Assembly (NCBI RefSeq): GCF_002355855.1
Contig: NZ_AP017660.1
Location: forward strand, 1-52,690
Origin: Sphingobium cloacae
GTDB taxonomy: Bacteria > Pseudomonadota > Alphaproteobacteria > Sphingomonadales > Sphingomonadaceae
Length of the DNA: 52,690 nt
Direction of reading: 5' to 3'
Part shown: positions 1 through 8,218 of the stretch, piece after piece
How the letters are laid out: each line of letters starts with the position of its first letter
Numbering within the stretch: the stretch's first letter is position 1
Notes under the pieces: model-generated
Databases searched by the model: none
What the model saw: only the letters and a program-made list of their open reading frames with translations
What the model was told of the DNA's origin: nothing
Made by a program: the position numbers and the translations under genes

Positions 1-191
1 TCATAGAGCTGGGCGGCCTGGTCCAGAAAGCCGGCTTGGTCGAGCTGGCCGACGACGATCGCGCCACCCTCTACGGCGCGCTGCTCGAACTGGCCGCCAA
101 GGCGCGCGAGGACCGCGACCGGCTCATGCTCTGGAAGCGGCGCGGCAAGCGCGCGTTCGACGCGGAAGCGGAAGGGAGAGACGCACCATGA
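1..191 (+). CDS. traD: TraD-like conjugal transfer protein, C-terminal part (gene crosses the window ends)
   Basis: The frame is open from the first base and ends with TGA at 189-191. It encodes IELGGLVQKAGLVEL and then a short acidic/basic tail. The IELGGLVxKAG block is characteristic of the small TraD proteins of Ti-type transfer regions, which are accessory to the relaxase and about 70 residues long. The first codon is completed by the last base of the window, giving RERTRHLIELGG, so the gene begins at the other end (candidate GTG start at 52663) and would be about 72 residues. The next gene starts at 188, overlapping the stop by four bases, which suggests translational coupling. The role is inferred from family and context only. 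Confidence 0.8.
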   Translation, partial: IELGGLVQKAGLVELADDDRATLYGALLELAAKAREDRDRLMLWKRRGKRAFDAEAEGRDAP

Positions 192-469
192 ACAGGCTCG
201 ATGTCGAAGCGATCCGCGCCCAGGTCCGCGCGCTCGATTTCACGCGCGGCACCCCGGCCGAAGTCGCGCTATGGCGCGAGGACGATGCCGACGCACGCGC
301 CAATCTCGCGATCGAAGGCATGGACCTCGACTTGGCTGAACACGCCCTGTTCGACATGCTCCGCGAGGAATCCGTGCCCCCTCCCCTCGCCACCGCGATC
401 GTCCTCAAGCTCCTCGATCATCCCGACGCCGACCCGACGCTGGCGATCTCGCCGGCGACGATCGGATGA
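188..469 (+). CDS. Small acidic protein with a VbhA-like segment
   Basis: A 93-residue acidic protein with no signal peptide or membrane segment. I do not recognise it as a named family. Residues about 38-45 read NLAIEGMD, resembling the inhibitory helix of Fic-toxin antitoxins of the VbhA type (consensus S/T-x3-E-G/N), with Asn in place of Ser/Thr and the Glu-Gly kept. It overlaps the traD stop by four bases and the following MNT-HEPN gene by four bases, so it belongs to the transfer operon. An antitoxin or modulator of the next gene's product is possible. No Fic protein (HPFxxGNG motif) was seen on the plasmid. Confidence 0.6.
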   Translation: MNRLDVEAIRAQVRALDFTRGTPAEVALWREDDADARANLAIEGMDLDLAEHALFDMLREESVPPPLATAIVLKLLDHPDADPTLAISPATIG

Positions 470-1401
470 CGATGCGGACCGGCCTCGACCATCTGCCCGC
501 CGTCAAGCGCCGCGAGCTGGAACGGGTCGCCCGCGTCCTGTTCGATGAATTTGAGGATGCCGTCAAAACCAAGCTCTCGGACAAGCGCAAGGGCGGCCGC
601 ATCCTCAAGCTGATCCTGTTCGGCTCCTACGCACGCGGCGATTGGGTCGAGGATCGCGCCAGCGGTTACATTTCCGATTATGACCTGCTCGTCGTCGTCA
701 ACGCCGACACCTTCACCGATCTGCAAACATGGTGGGCGGTCGCCGACGATCATCTGGTGCGCGAGCTGACCGTCACCAGGCACCTCGCCACACCCGTCAA
801 TTTCATCGTGCATTCGCTGATGGACGTGAACGACCAGCTCGCGCGCGGCCGTCCCTTCTTCGCCGACATAGCCCGCGACGGCATCGCCCTCTACGAAGCG
901 CCAGGGCAAGCCCTCGCCGTGCCGCGCCAGCTCGACGCGCAGGAACGCCACGCCGAAGCCCTGCGCCATCGCGACCACTGGTTCCCGCTCGCCGCGCACG
1001 CGCTCAAGCTCGCCCGGGACAGCATTGCCGATGGCGTGCCGCGCGATGCCGCGTTCATGCTCCACCAGGCCGTCGAGCGGGTCTATAACGCCGTGCTGCT
1101 CGTCCTGACGCTCTACGCGCCCAAATCGCACCGTCTCGGCATCCTGCGCTCGCTCGCCGAAAATCTCGATCCCCGGCTGATCGAAGCCTGGCCGCGCGAT
1201 ACCCGCGCCGCCCGCCGCCATTTCGCGCAGTTGCAGCGCGCCTATGTCGAGGCCCGCTATTCCCATGCCTATGAAATCACCGCCGACGAACTGGCCTGGC
1301 TCGTTGACCGCGTGAAGCATCTCCACACGATCGCCGGCGCGATCTGCGCCGAACACCTCGCCGGCGACGACACCCCCGAGAAAAGCCCCGCCGATGAATG
1401 A
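466..1401 (+). CDS. MNT-type nucleotidyltransferase fused to a HEPN domain
   Basis: A 311-residue two-domain protein. Residues about 40-85 carry the minimal nucleotidyltransferase signature: GSYARGDW followed by SDYDLLVVV, with the paired Asp residues that bind metal and NTP. Residues about 160-300 form an alpha-helical HEPN domain (AAFMLHQAVERVYNAVLLVL, then KSHRL). The usual HEPN RNase motif (R-x4-6-H) is not clearly present; the nearest match is RYSH. In separated MNT/HEPN toxin-antitoxin pairs the MNT protein adenylylates and silences the HEPN RNase. A fusion could be a self-regulated version or a non-toxic nucleotidyltransferase. The ATG at 466 overlaps the preceding TGA, and the next gene starts inside its 3' end. 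Confidence 0.75.
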   Translation: MTMRTGLDHLPAVKRRELERVARVLFDEFEDAVKTKLSDKRKGGRILKLILFGSYARGDWVEDRASGYISDYDLLVVVNADTFTDLQTWWAVADDHLVRELTVTRHLATPVNFIVHSLMDVNDQLARGRPFFADIARDGIALYEAPGQALAVPRQLDAQERHAEALRHRDHWFPLAAHALKLARDSIADGVPRDAAFMLHQAVERVYNAVLLVLTLYAPKSHRLGILRSLAENLDPRLIEAWPRDTRAARRHFAQLQRAYVEARYSHAYEITADELAWLVDRVKHLHTIAGAICAEHLAGDDTPEKSPADE

Positions 1402-1666
1402 GCATCCCATATCGGACGACGAACGCGCCCGACGCCAGAAGGCGATCGATTTCGCGCGGACCAATATCGAGCTGTCGGGCTTCGCTCTCTCGCCGGGAAT
1501 GGCGGCGCTGGGCGTCCGGTTCGTCGCCGGCGAACTCTCCGAAAGCGAATACATCGCCGCCGCGCTCGCTCATGCCAACAGCCTGCCCGCAAGCGCGCCG
1601 GCGCAGGACTATTTCGCCAGCCTCGCAGAACTCGAAGCCGCATGGGAGGCCCGCGATCGGCCATGA
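1394..1666 (+). CDS. VbhA-like antitoxin-domain protein
   Basis: A 90-residue protein that starts eight bases before the end of the MNT-HEPN gene. Residues about 13-55 (RRQKAIDFARTNIELSGF, then FVAGELSESEY) match the layout of VbhA-type antitoxins: a basic helix, the inhibitory helix, then a G-E-[LI]-[ST] turn and another helix. In VbhA the inhibitory helix blocks ATP placement in a Fic AMP-transferase. Here the key Glu-Gly is replaced by Ser-Gly, so classic Fic inhibition is doubtful. With no Fic gene nearby, a partner role for the upstream nucleotidyltransferase is the natural inference. traG starts 44 bases downstream. Confidence 0.65.
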   Translation: MNEHPISDDERARRQKAIDFARTNIELSGFALSPGMAALGVRFVAGELSESEYIAAALAHANSLPASAPAQDYFASLAELEAAWEARDRP

Positions 1667-1710
1667 GCCGCGCTGGATATCTGGAAAAATGATAATGGGA
1701 GGGAGTCCTG

Positions 1711-3405
1711 ATGATGGAATGGTTCCGCCAGCTCGGCCGCGCGATCCGCAACCTTGCCCGCATCGCGCGCGCGCAGCCGATATGGGCGATCACGGCCCTT
1801 GTCGTCAGCCCGGTCGCGCTCATCCGCCACCTGTTCGGCGTCCTGGTCCTGTTTCTCATCACCGCCTTGGTGCTGGGAATTGGGGTGCCGCTCATCCTTG
1901 GCAAACTGCTCGGCCTGCCGCGCGATTCCAATATCTACCAAATCGTGATGATGCTGACGGACCTGGTCATCATCCTCGTCACGCTGCGCGCGCTGTTCCA
2001 ACCGCTGATCCTGAAATATGGCGGCCCTGCCGGCGATGACACCCACGGCTCGGCCCGCTTCGCCACCGATCGCGAGACGCGCCCCCTCGCCCAAAATGGC
2101 GACGGCCTGCTCATCGGCCGTGATCGCAAGTCGGGCAAGCTGCTGCGCTATGCCGGCCCCGCCCATCTGCTGACGATCGCGCCGACGCGCACCGGCAAGG
2201 GCGTGGGCACGATCATCCCTAACCTGCTCGACTATCCCGGCCCGGTCGTCTGCATCGACCCCAAGGGCGAGAACGCCCGCATCACCGCCTGCCATCGCGC
2301 CAAATTCGGCCCGGTCCATGTCCTCGACCCGTTCGGCGTCACCGGCCTGGCCCCAATTGGTTCTTCGGGGGCCGCGTTCAACCCGCTCGATCGTCTTGAC
2401 CCTGCCGGCCTCGATCTCGCCGACGACGCGATGACGCTGGCCGACGCGCTGGTCTATGACGCTCCCGGCGAAGCCGGCGAGGCGCATTGGAACGAGGAAG
2501 CCAAGGCGCTGATCGCCGGCATCCTCCTGTGGGTGGCCTGTGACGGCCAAGCGCAAGGCGAGGACCGCACGCTGGAAGCCGTGCGCGACTGCCTCACCTT
2601 CGCGCCCGACAATTTCCAGAAGATGCTCCGGGAAATGTCGGCCAGCACGCAGGCGCGGGGCCTGATCGCGCGCGCTGCCAACCGCCACCTGGGCAAGTCC
2701 GATCGCGAAGCCGCCGGCGTGCTGTCGGCCGCGCAGCGCCATACTCATTTCCTCGATTCCCCGCGCATGACGGCGGTGCTGGGGCGCTCGGATTTCACCT
2801 TCGCCGATGTGAAGGCGCAGCCCACAACCGTCTATCTGGTGCTGCCGCCCGATCGGCTCGCCACCTATGCGCGCTGGCTGCGCCTCATGCTGGCGCAAGC
2901 TCTGACCGATCTCGCGCGCGCGCCGGCCTCCCCTGCCCGCCCCGTCCTGTTCCTGCTCGATGAATTTGCCGCGCTGGGCCGTCTCGAACCCGTCGAGCGG
3001 GCGATGGGCCTGATGGCGGGCTACGGCATCCAGCTCTGGCCGATCCTGCAGGACGTTCACCAGCTCCGCGCGCTCTACGAGCGCCGCGCCGGCACCTTCC
3101 TGTCGAACGCCGGCGTCTTGCAGATATTCGGGGTCAACGATCACGACAGCGCCAAGCTCGTCTCCGATCTGCTCGGCCAGGAGACGGTCGTGTTCGAGAC
3201 CATGAGCCGCGCGATCGACGCGGAGGAAACCGGCATATCGTTCGGGTCGCAGCATGTCGCGCGGCCCCTACTCACGCCCGATGAGGTCCGCACCATGCCG
3301 GCCAATCTGGAATTGTTGTTCCTCGCGGGGCAACGCCCGATCGTCGCGACCAAGCTCGCTTACTATGCCGATCGCGAGTTCGCCGGGAGATTCGACAAAC
3401 CGTGA
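1711..3405 (+). CDS. traG: TraG/VirD4-type coupling protein
   Basis: A 564-residue type IV coupling protein, the inner-membrane ATPase that docks the relaxase-DNA complex to a secretion channel. Two hydrophobic segments near residues 20-100 anchor it. The Walker A motif is in APTRTGKGVGTIIPNLL (about residue 155), followed by VVCIDPKGEN typical of VirD4/TraG. Walker B is VLFLLDEFAALGR (about residue 412). It starts at ATG 1711 (or 1714) behind a GGGAGGGAG ribosome site. It closes the traC-traD operon. No trb/virB mating-pair genes follow, so it must use a channel supplied by another element. The length is close to the shorter members of the family. Confidence 0.9.
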   Translation: MMEWFRQLGRAIRNLARIARAQPIWAITALVVSPVALIRHLFGVLVLFLITALVLGIGVPLILGKLLGLPRDSNIYQIVMMLTDLVIILVTLRALFQPLILKYGGPAGDDTHGSARFATDRETRPLAQNGDGLLIGRDRKSGKLLRYAGPAHLLTIAPTRTGKGVGTIIPNLLDYPGPVVCIDPKGENARITACHRAKFGPVHVLDPFGVTGLAPIGSSGAAFNPLDRLDPAGLDLADDAMTLADALVYDAPGEAGEAHWNEEAKALIAGILLWVACDGQAQGEDRTLEAVRDCLTFAPDNFQKMLREMSASTQARGLIARAANRHLGKSDREAAGVLSAAQRHTHFLDSPRMTAVLGRSDFTFADVKAQPTTVYLVLPPDRLATYARWLRLMLAQALTDLARAPASPARPVLFLLDEFAALGRLEPVERAMGLMAGYGIQLWPILQDVHQLRALYERRAGTFLSNAGVLQIFGVNDHDSAKLVSDLLGQETVVFETMSRAIDAEETGISFGSQHVARPLLTPDEVRTMPANLELLFLAGQRPIVATKLAYYADREFAGRFDKP

Positions 3406-3481
3406 ACCGGACTATCGAGCAAGGGGATAGGCCGATTGTTGTATAGTGTCAGAACCGCCGCCAAGGGCGGAAGGATAGGAT

Positions 3482-3487
3482 ATGGAT
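3482..3487 (+). pseudogene. Start of a gene split by the Tn3-family transposon (first two codons)
   Basis: ATG GAT at 3482-3487 is preceded by an AAGGATAGGAT ribosome-binding stretch. The transposon begins at the next base, and the rest of the gene lies at 11854-12284. Removing the transposon and one copy of the TGGAT duplication restores MDQRVIDLWDRLMAYGES. Confidence 0.7.
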
Positions 3488-3525
3488 GGGGGCGTTTGCG
3501 GGAGGGGGCGGAATCCTACGCTAAG
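3488..3525 (+). repeat. Outer Tn3 left inverted repeat
   Basis: A 38-bp terminal inverted repeat matching 11816-11853 with one mismatch (T/C at position 35). The tnpA stop codon lies inside it, at 3516-3518. Confidence 0.95.
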
Positions 3526-6407
3526 GATTTGGGCCAGCGATATTCCCCGGTTAGATTGATGTGTTCCCATCCCAACGGCGAGACGTGGGCGAGTAGATCA
3601 GGCGCGATATGGGTACCGCTGGCGGCCCGGGTATTGACGACCTCGCCGAGCTTCATGGTGTTCCAGAATATGATGATGGCGGCGAGCAGGTTCATTCCGG
3701 CGATGCGATAGTGCTGGCCTTCGCCGGATCGATCCCGGATTTCACCTCGGCGGTGGAAGCTGATGGCGCGCTTTAGGGCGTGGTGGGCCTCACCCTTGTT
3801 GAGGCCGATCTGAGCCTGGCGCTGGAGGCCGGCATCAAGAATCCAGTCGATCATGAACAGGGTTCGCTCGATGCGGCCCACCTCTCGCAATGCGAGGGCC
3901 AGCTCATTCTGGCGCGGGTAAGAGGCGAGCTTGCGAAGAATCTGGCTGGGGGCGACGATCCCCGCTGCGATCGTCGCCATGATGCGCAGGATGTCGGGCC
4001 AGTTGCGCTCGATGAGCGGTTCATTGATCTTACCTCCGACCAGCGCTCGCACATTGGCCGGCGTCGCGTTGGGCGTGAAGGCATAGAGTCTTTTCTGAGG
4101 GAGATCGCGGATACGGGGGGCGAACCTGTAGCCGAGCAAGGCGCAGGCGGCGAACACATGATCGGTGAAGCCGCCCGTGTCGGCAAAATGCTGGCGAACG
4201 CGGCGGCCCGCGTCATTCATGAGCAGCCCGTCCAGGATATAGGGAGCCTCGCTGACCGTTGCCGGGATCACCTGGGTTGCGAACGGCGCATATTGATCGG
4301 ACACATGGCTGTATCCCTTGAGGCCCGGGACGTTGCCATATTTCGCGTTGATCAGATTCATCGCCTCGCCCTGCTCGGTAGCAAGGAAGAACTGCCCGTC
4401 GCTGGATGCCGATTGCCCTTGTCCCCAGAAGGCGGCCATGGGCAGGGCGGCGTGGGCCTCCACGATCATGGCGAGCGCCCGATCATAGGCGCTGCCTTCG
4501 ACATGCCAGCGCGCGATCCGCAGCAATTCCCAGAAGCTGTGCGTGTTGGTCGCCGCCGCCATCTTGCGCAAACCGAGATTGACGCCTTCCGCCAGCAACA
4601 CGTTCATCAGGCCGATCCGGTCGCTGCAGGGCGCGCCGGTGCGCAGATGCGTGAACGCCTCGGAAAATCCGGTTCGCTCATCGACTTCCAGCAACAGATC
4701 GGTGATCCTCGCGGGCGGGAGCTGTTGATAGAGATCGAGCACGAGATCCTCGGCCCCTTCGGGCGTGTCGGCCCTCAGCTTGTCGATGTGCAGCTTGCCG
4801 TTCTCGATGATGCCGCCTGGGATCGTGCCGGTTCGCGCCGCGCGGCCAAACTCCTTCAGCCGTGTATCCAGTCGAGCCCTGCGCTCGGCCAGCCATTCGC
4901 CGGGTCGCAGCGGCACGGCGAGCCGCGCGGTCTGCTCTATCGCCTGTGGCGGGACCAGAAGCTGCTTGAGGTCGCCATAGCGGCGCGATCCCGCCAACCA
5001 TATGTCACCGGACCGGAAGGCGTCGCGGATGTGGAACAGCACCGCGATTTCCCAAAGCCGGTGGTCGCCGCTGGGCTCAGCGCGAAGATGACGATGCCAT
5101 TTCGAGTTGGGACGTAGAAAATCCACCGGCGGATCGACCTTGATCCCGTTACGCAGCATCGCAACGGCCGCCAGAAGAGGCGTGGCGATCGGCGCCGCCT
5201 GCATGTCGAGCAGGCGCAGCATCCTGGGCGCGTAGAGGCGGAAACGGTGATAGCCGTCCAGCACACGGCTGAGCGGGTCGGCCGCGAGCACGTTGGTCAG
5301 CGCGGAGGCCGTGGCGACAAGGGTTCTGAACCGTTCCCAGCCAGGCCCGGTGGCGATTATCCCGTCCAGGGCCGTGCCATCGTCCTGCGCTCCAAGCAAA
5401 GCACCACCGATTTCGGCAAAGGACTTCAGCGTGTCCCGAACGGCCGCCTTTTCGTCGGCGATCCTGGTGTTGCAAAGGCGTTCGGAGGCCCGATAGAGAC
5501 GGCCTACGATGCGATCGTGGGTCTCCACGATGACATCGGCCAGCGATGACCGCCATTCCAGGGTGCAGACAGCGAGGATCGCAAGCCGCCTGTCTTCGGG
5601 CAGATCACGCATGCCGTCGGCGTAATAGCGCTCGCCCTGCCGGCGAAGCCGGGTCACACGATGCGCCGGCACGCCGTCCAGCAAATCCGCCGGAAGATCG
5701 AACCTTTGAAGATATTCCAGTCGATCCATCAGCCGGTTAGCGGCTGCTGAATTTGCGCCAACCTCGAACTGTCGCAGCCATACGAAGCGCGTGACGCGAC
5801 CATCCACCGTATCCTCCAACAGGTGAGCCAAATTCTCGCTCAGGGTTGGCGTGATGCGATGGGCGATAAGATCCTCGATCCGGCGCTCGGCCTCAACCAG
5901 CGCATCGGCGCAAAGGCGCTCGATCGTCGAGGAGCCGGGAAGGATCGTGCGGGTGCGGCGACACTCCGCAACGAAGCGACGGGCAAGATCCTCATTCGAT
6001 GTCGCCGCCTCGGCTTCCCGAGCGATCCATTCGCGCAAATCCCGTGCGCCCCGCCCCGAAAAGGAGCGATAGCCGTAGATTCGGCGAAGGTCCGCCAGAT
6101 GCTCGTGCCGGGTCTCCTCGCGCGCGGCATAGAGGAGTAGATCGTCGCTGGTCAGGCCGAGCTGGGCCGCGATGAAATCCGATACCTGCGCCGGGATCAA
6201 CTCGCCAGGAGCGAGCACCCGGCCCGGGTAGCGCAGGACGCACAGTTGCAGCGCGAAGCCAAAACGATTGTGGGCGCGCCGGCGCTGGCGGATATGCCCG
6301 AGATCCTCATCGCTGAGGGTATAGTGCCGCAGCAGCTCACCTTGATCGACCGGCAAGTGAAGCAGCGCCTCGCGCTGTCGATCGGTCAGGGTCACGCGAC
6401 GCGGCAT
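3516..6407 (-). CDS. tnpA: Tn3-family transposase (outer element)
   Basis: A 963-residue transposase of normal Tn3-family length. It binds the 38-bp ends and catalyses replicative transposition. The N-terminal DNA-binding part (RQREALLHLPVDQGELLRHY) is followed by a C-terminal DDE domain. The likely acidic residues are in SASSDGQFF, in HVSDQYAPF and in LALREVGRIERTLF, with the family's C-terminal LLAAIIIFWNTMKLG and HVSPLGWEHINLTGEY. The gene ends inside the left inverted repeat. It faces away from tnpR, with the resolution site in the 125-bp gap between them. It appears intact. Confidence 0.95.
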   Translation of the reverse strand: MPRRVTLTDRQREALLHLPVDQGELLRHYTLSDEDLGHIRQRRRAHNRFGFALQLCVLRYPGRVLAPGELIPAQVSDFIAAQLGLTSDDLLLYAAREETRHEHLADLRRIYGYRSFSGRGARDLREWIAREAEAATSNEDLARRFVAECRRTRTILPGSSTIERLCADALVEAERRIEDLIAHRITPTLSENLAHLLEDTVDGRVTRFVWLRQFEVGANSAAANRLMDRLEYLQRFDLPADLLDGVPAHRVTRLRRQGERYYADGMRDLPEDRRLAILAVCTLEWRSSLADVIVETHDRIVGRLYRASERLCNTRIADEKAAVRDTLKSFAEIGGALLGAQDDGTALDGIIATGPGWERFRTLVATASALTNVLAADPLSRVLDGYHRFRLYAPRMLRLLDMQAAPIATPLLAAVAMLRNGIKVDPPVDFLRPNSKWHRHLRAEPSGDHRLWEIAVLFHIRDAFRSGDIWLAGSRRYGDLKQLLVPPQAIEQTARLAVPLRPGEWLAERRARLDTRLKEFGRAARTGTIPGGIIENGKLHIDKLRADTPEGAEDLVLDLYQQLPPARITDLLLEVDERTGFSEAFTHLRTGAPCSDRIGLMNVLLAEGVNLGLRKMAAATNTHSFWELLRIARWHVEGSAYDRALAMIVEAHAALPMAAFWGQGQSASSDGQFFLATEQGEAMNLINAKYGNVPGLKGYSHVSDQYAPFATQVIPATVSEAPYILDGLLMNDAGRRVRQHFADTGGFTDHVFAACALLGYRFAPRIRDLPQKRLYAFTPNATPANVRALVGGKINEPLIERNWPDILRIMATIAAGIVAPSQILRKLASYPRQNELALALREVGRIERTLFMIDWILDAGLQRQAQIGLNKGEAHHALKRAISFHRRGEIRDRSGEGQHYRIAGMNLLAAIIIFWNTMKLGEVVNTRAASGTHIAPDLLAHVSPLGWEHINLTGEYRWPKSLA

Positions 6408-6532
6408 ACATGCTCCTTATTCTTTCCGAGCTACGGTTTGAGATAGCTTGATTGAGATGCTGGTTAAGATACACAATAGCCTAATCTTATGTGCTCATGT
6501 TCGTCACCGCCTCAAACCTTCGTTTGTGATCC
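6408..6532. promoter_or_regulatory. Outer Tn3 res/promoter region between tnpA and tnpR
   Basis: A 125-bp AT-richer gap between divergent tnpA and tnpR, where Tn3-family elements place the resolvase recombination site and both promoters. An inverted pair GTTTGAG (about 6434) and CTCAAAC (about 6511) is visible. The exact subsites were not resolved. Confidence 0.6.
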
Positions 6533-7243
6533 ATGCTGATCGGCTACGCCCGCGTGTCCAAAGCCGACGGCTCGCAGTCGCTCGACCTGCAGCACGATGC
6601 CCTTCGCGCTGCCGGTGTCGAGCCAGGCAATATCTATGATGATCGTGCATCCGGTAGCCGTGATGATCGCCCCGGTCTTGCCGCCTGCCTGAAATCGTTG
6701 CGCGACGGCGATGTCCTCATCGTTTGGAAGCTCGACCGGCTCGGCCGAACGCTCACCCACCTGGTCAGCACGGTGCAGAATCTGTCGGATCGCGGTATCG
6801 GTCTGCGGGTGCTCACCGGCAAGGGCGCGCAGATCGACACCACGACGCCATCGGGCCGGATGGTGTTCGGCATTTTTGCCACACTGGCGGAGTTTGAGCG
6901 GGATATGATCCGCGAGCGCACCATGGCTGGCCTGGCCGCTGCCCGCGCGCGGGGACGCAAGGGTGGCCGCAAGTTCGCCCTCTCCAAGGCCCAGGTGCGG
7001 CTCGCTCAGGCTGCTATGGCCCAACGCGACACGTCCGTTTCCGACCTCTGCAAGGAACTCGGGATCGAGCGCGTCACTCTCTACCGCTATGTCGGTCCCA
7101 ACGGGGAACTCCGGGATTACGGTCAGCGCGTGCTTGCTGCCAAAACGGCCCAGTCGGCCCGAAGCTGCGATTTTGGCCATGTTGAAGAACAAAGATTGAA
7201 CATGGCGATCTACCAGGCTCGCTCTTGTCCTCCAATCTCGTAA
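6533..7243 (+). CDS. tnpR: Tn3 resolvase (serine recombinase) with altered C-terminus
   Basis: A serine recombinase of the resolvase/invertase family that resolves transposition cointegrates at res. It begins MLIGYARVSKADGSQ with the catalytic Ser in YARVSK and the LDRLGR arginines near residue 70. It ends in a helix-turn-helix (DLCKELGIERVTLYRYV). The nested transposon entered the last codons. The original reading would have been VLAAKTR followed by a stop that overlapped the GNAT start. Now the frame runs through the inner inverted repeat and adds about 31 residues, giving 236 in total. The catalytic and DNA-binding parts are untouched, so it may still work. Confidence 0.9.
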   Translation: MLIGYARVSKADGSQSLDLQHDALRAAGVEPGNIYDDRASGSRDDRPGLAACLKSLRDGDVLIVWKLDRLGRTLTHLVSTVQNLSDRGIGLRVLTGKGAQIDTTTPSGRMVFGIFATLAEFERDMIRERTMAGLAAARARGRKGGRKFALSKAQVRLAQAAMAQRDTSVSDLCKELGIERVTLYRYVGPNGELRDYGQRVLAAKTAQSARSCDFGHVEEQRLNMAIYQARSCPPIS

Positions 7244-8076
7244 ACATCGGTCTCGATCGAGCACCTGTAGCTCTCTGCGATGTTGAACATCTCTGTCTGG
7301 AGAGATGCGATCTCATCATCGAGGCTGACGCCATCGGCACCCTGATCATAGGCGACGGTCAGCGTGTAATCGCAGTTCCCGGTCTTTTGCATCTGGTAAT
7401 CCCGCTCCAGCATCGCCTCAATGCGCTCGCGAGCGGGCTTTCTGCCACGACCATGCTTGTTGAAGTTCTCGATGGTCAGATGCAGGGCGATGGTGACAGA
7501 AGGCGGCTTTTCCGGCAGCCCGATCCTTGAAGGAATGACGTCAAGCGCCCGATAGACGGTCATTCTTGAGATCTTGAGGTCGCGCGCGACGCTGGCCTTG
7601 CTCGCGCCGGCGGTGATCCGGCGTCGGATTTCATCGTCATCGATGTTTTTCTTCCGGCCTTTGTAGACGCCTTCGGCGCGCGCCGCCTCGATCCCGGCGC
7701 GCTGCCGGTCCTTGATGAACGTCAGTTCCATGTCCGCGACCATGCCCAGAATGGTGATCACCATCCGCCCCATGCTTCCGGCCGTCGTCACCTCCGGCTC
7801 AAGCACCCGCAATGAGGCTCCCTTCTGGTCGAGTTCATGAACCAGATTGAGAACATCGCGTGTGGAGCGACCGAGCCGATCGAGACGCAGGACGACGAGT
7901 TCGTCATCGGCGCGCAGGAACTGCATGATCGTCTCAAGCTCCGTGCGTCCAGTGCGCGATGCGCCCGAGCCTGTTTCGGAGCGGAGGATTTCACAGCCCG
8001 CTGCCTTCAACCGGGCAACCTGGATGTCGAGATCCTGGTCGATGGTGCTGACGCGGGCGTAGCCGACGCGGGTCAT
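7210..8076 (-). CDS. tnpR: Serine resolvase with long C-terminal extension (inner element)
   Basis: A serine recombinase starting MTRVGYARVSTIDQDLD (start 8076 chosen because it begins the resolvase domain; longer in-frame starts only add sequence that overlaps the presumed res site and tnpA). The catalytic Ser is in YARVST, the LDRLGRS arginines are near residue 70, and the HTH is in ASVARDLKISRMTVYRAL (about residue 170). The protein is 288 residues. About 95 residues after the HTH (VTIALHLTIENFNKHGRGR onward) form an extra acidic domain not present in ordinary 185-200 residue Tn3 resolvases. It lies downstream of tnpA in the same direction. Confidence 0.88.
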   Translation of the reverse strand: MTRVGYARVSTIDQDLDIQVARLKAAGCEILRSETGSGASRTGRTELETIMQFLRADDELVVLRLDRLGRSTRDVLNLVHELDQKGASLRVLEPEVTTAGSMGRMVITILGMVADMELTFIKDRQRAGIEAARAEGVYKGRKKNIDDDEIRRRITAGASKASVARDLKISRMTVYRALDVIPSRIGLPEKPPSVTIALHLTIENFNKHGRGRKPARERIEAMLERDYQMQKTGNCDYTLTVAYDQGADGVSLDDEIASLQTEMFNIAESYRCSIETDVYEIGGQERAW

Positions 8077-8218
8077 GGGCAAATCCGTCACATTAGGGTG
8101 GCTTTGCCCTCGTACAGTAACATTGGTGACGGAACCACCCTTTTGTGACATGTCGTATATGTCACTTCCGATCGTCACGTTCGGGTGCACCCAAATGGTG
8201 CGAGCGGAAAGGCCCCGG
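8077..8218. promoter_or_regulatory. Inner Tn3 res site and resolvase promoter
   Basis: The 142-bp gap between the inner tnpA stop and the resolvase start. It is rich in GTGAC/GTCAC repeats, including the inverted repeat GTGACAT (8145-8151), 7 bp, ATGTCAC (8159-8165), with further copies near 8087 and 8126. This arrangement is typical of a resolvase-binding recombination site; assignment is by position and repeats. Confidence 0.65.

Noticed and set aside
418..1554. A 378-codon minus-strand frame opposite the MNT-HEPN gene
   Set aside because: The plus strand has overlapping operon starts and nucleotidyltransferase motifs; the minus frame is low-complexity and unrecognisable.
1609..3255. A 548-codon open frame on the minus strand opposite traG
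   Set aside because: It is an antisense shadow: the plus strand encodes an unmistakable coupling protein with Walker motifs, and high GC content leaves the opposite frame open.
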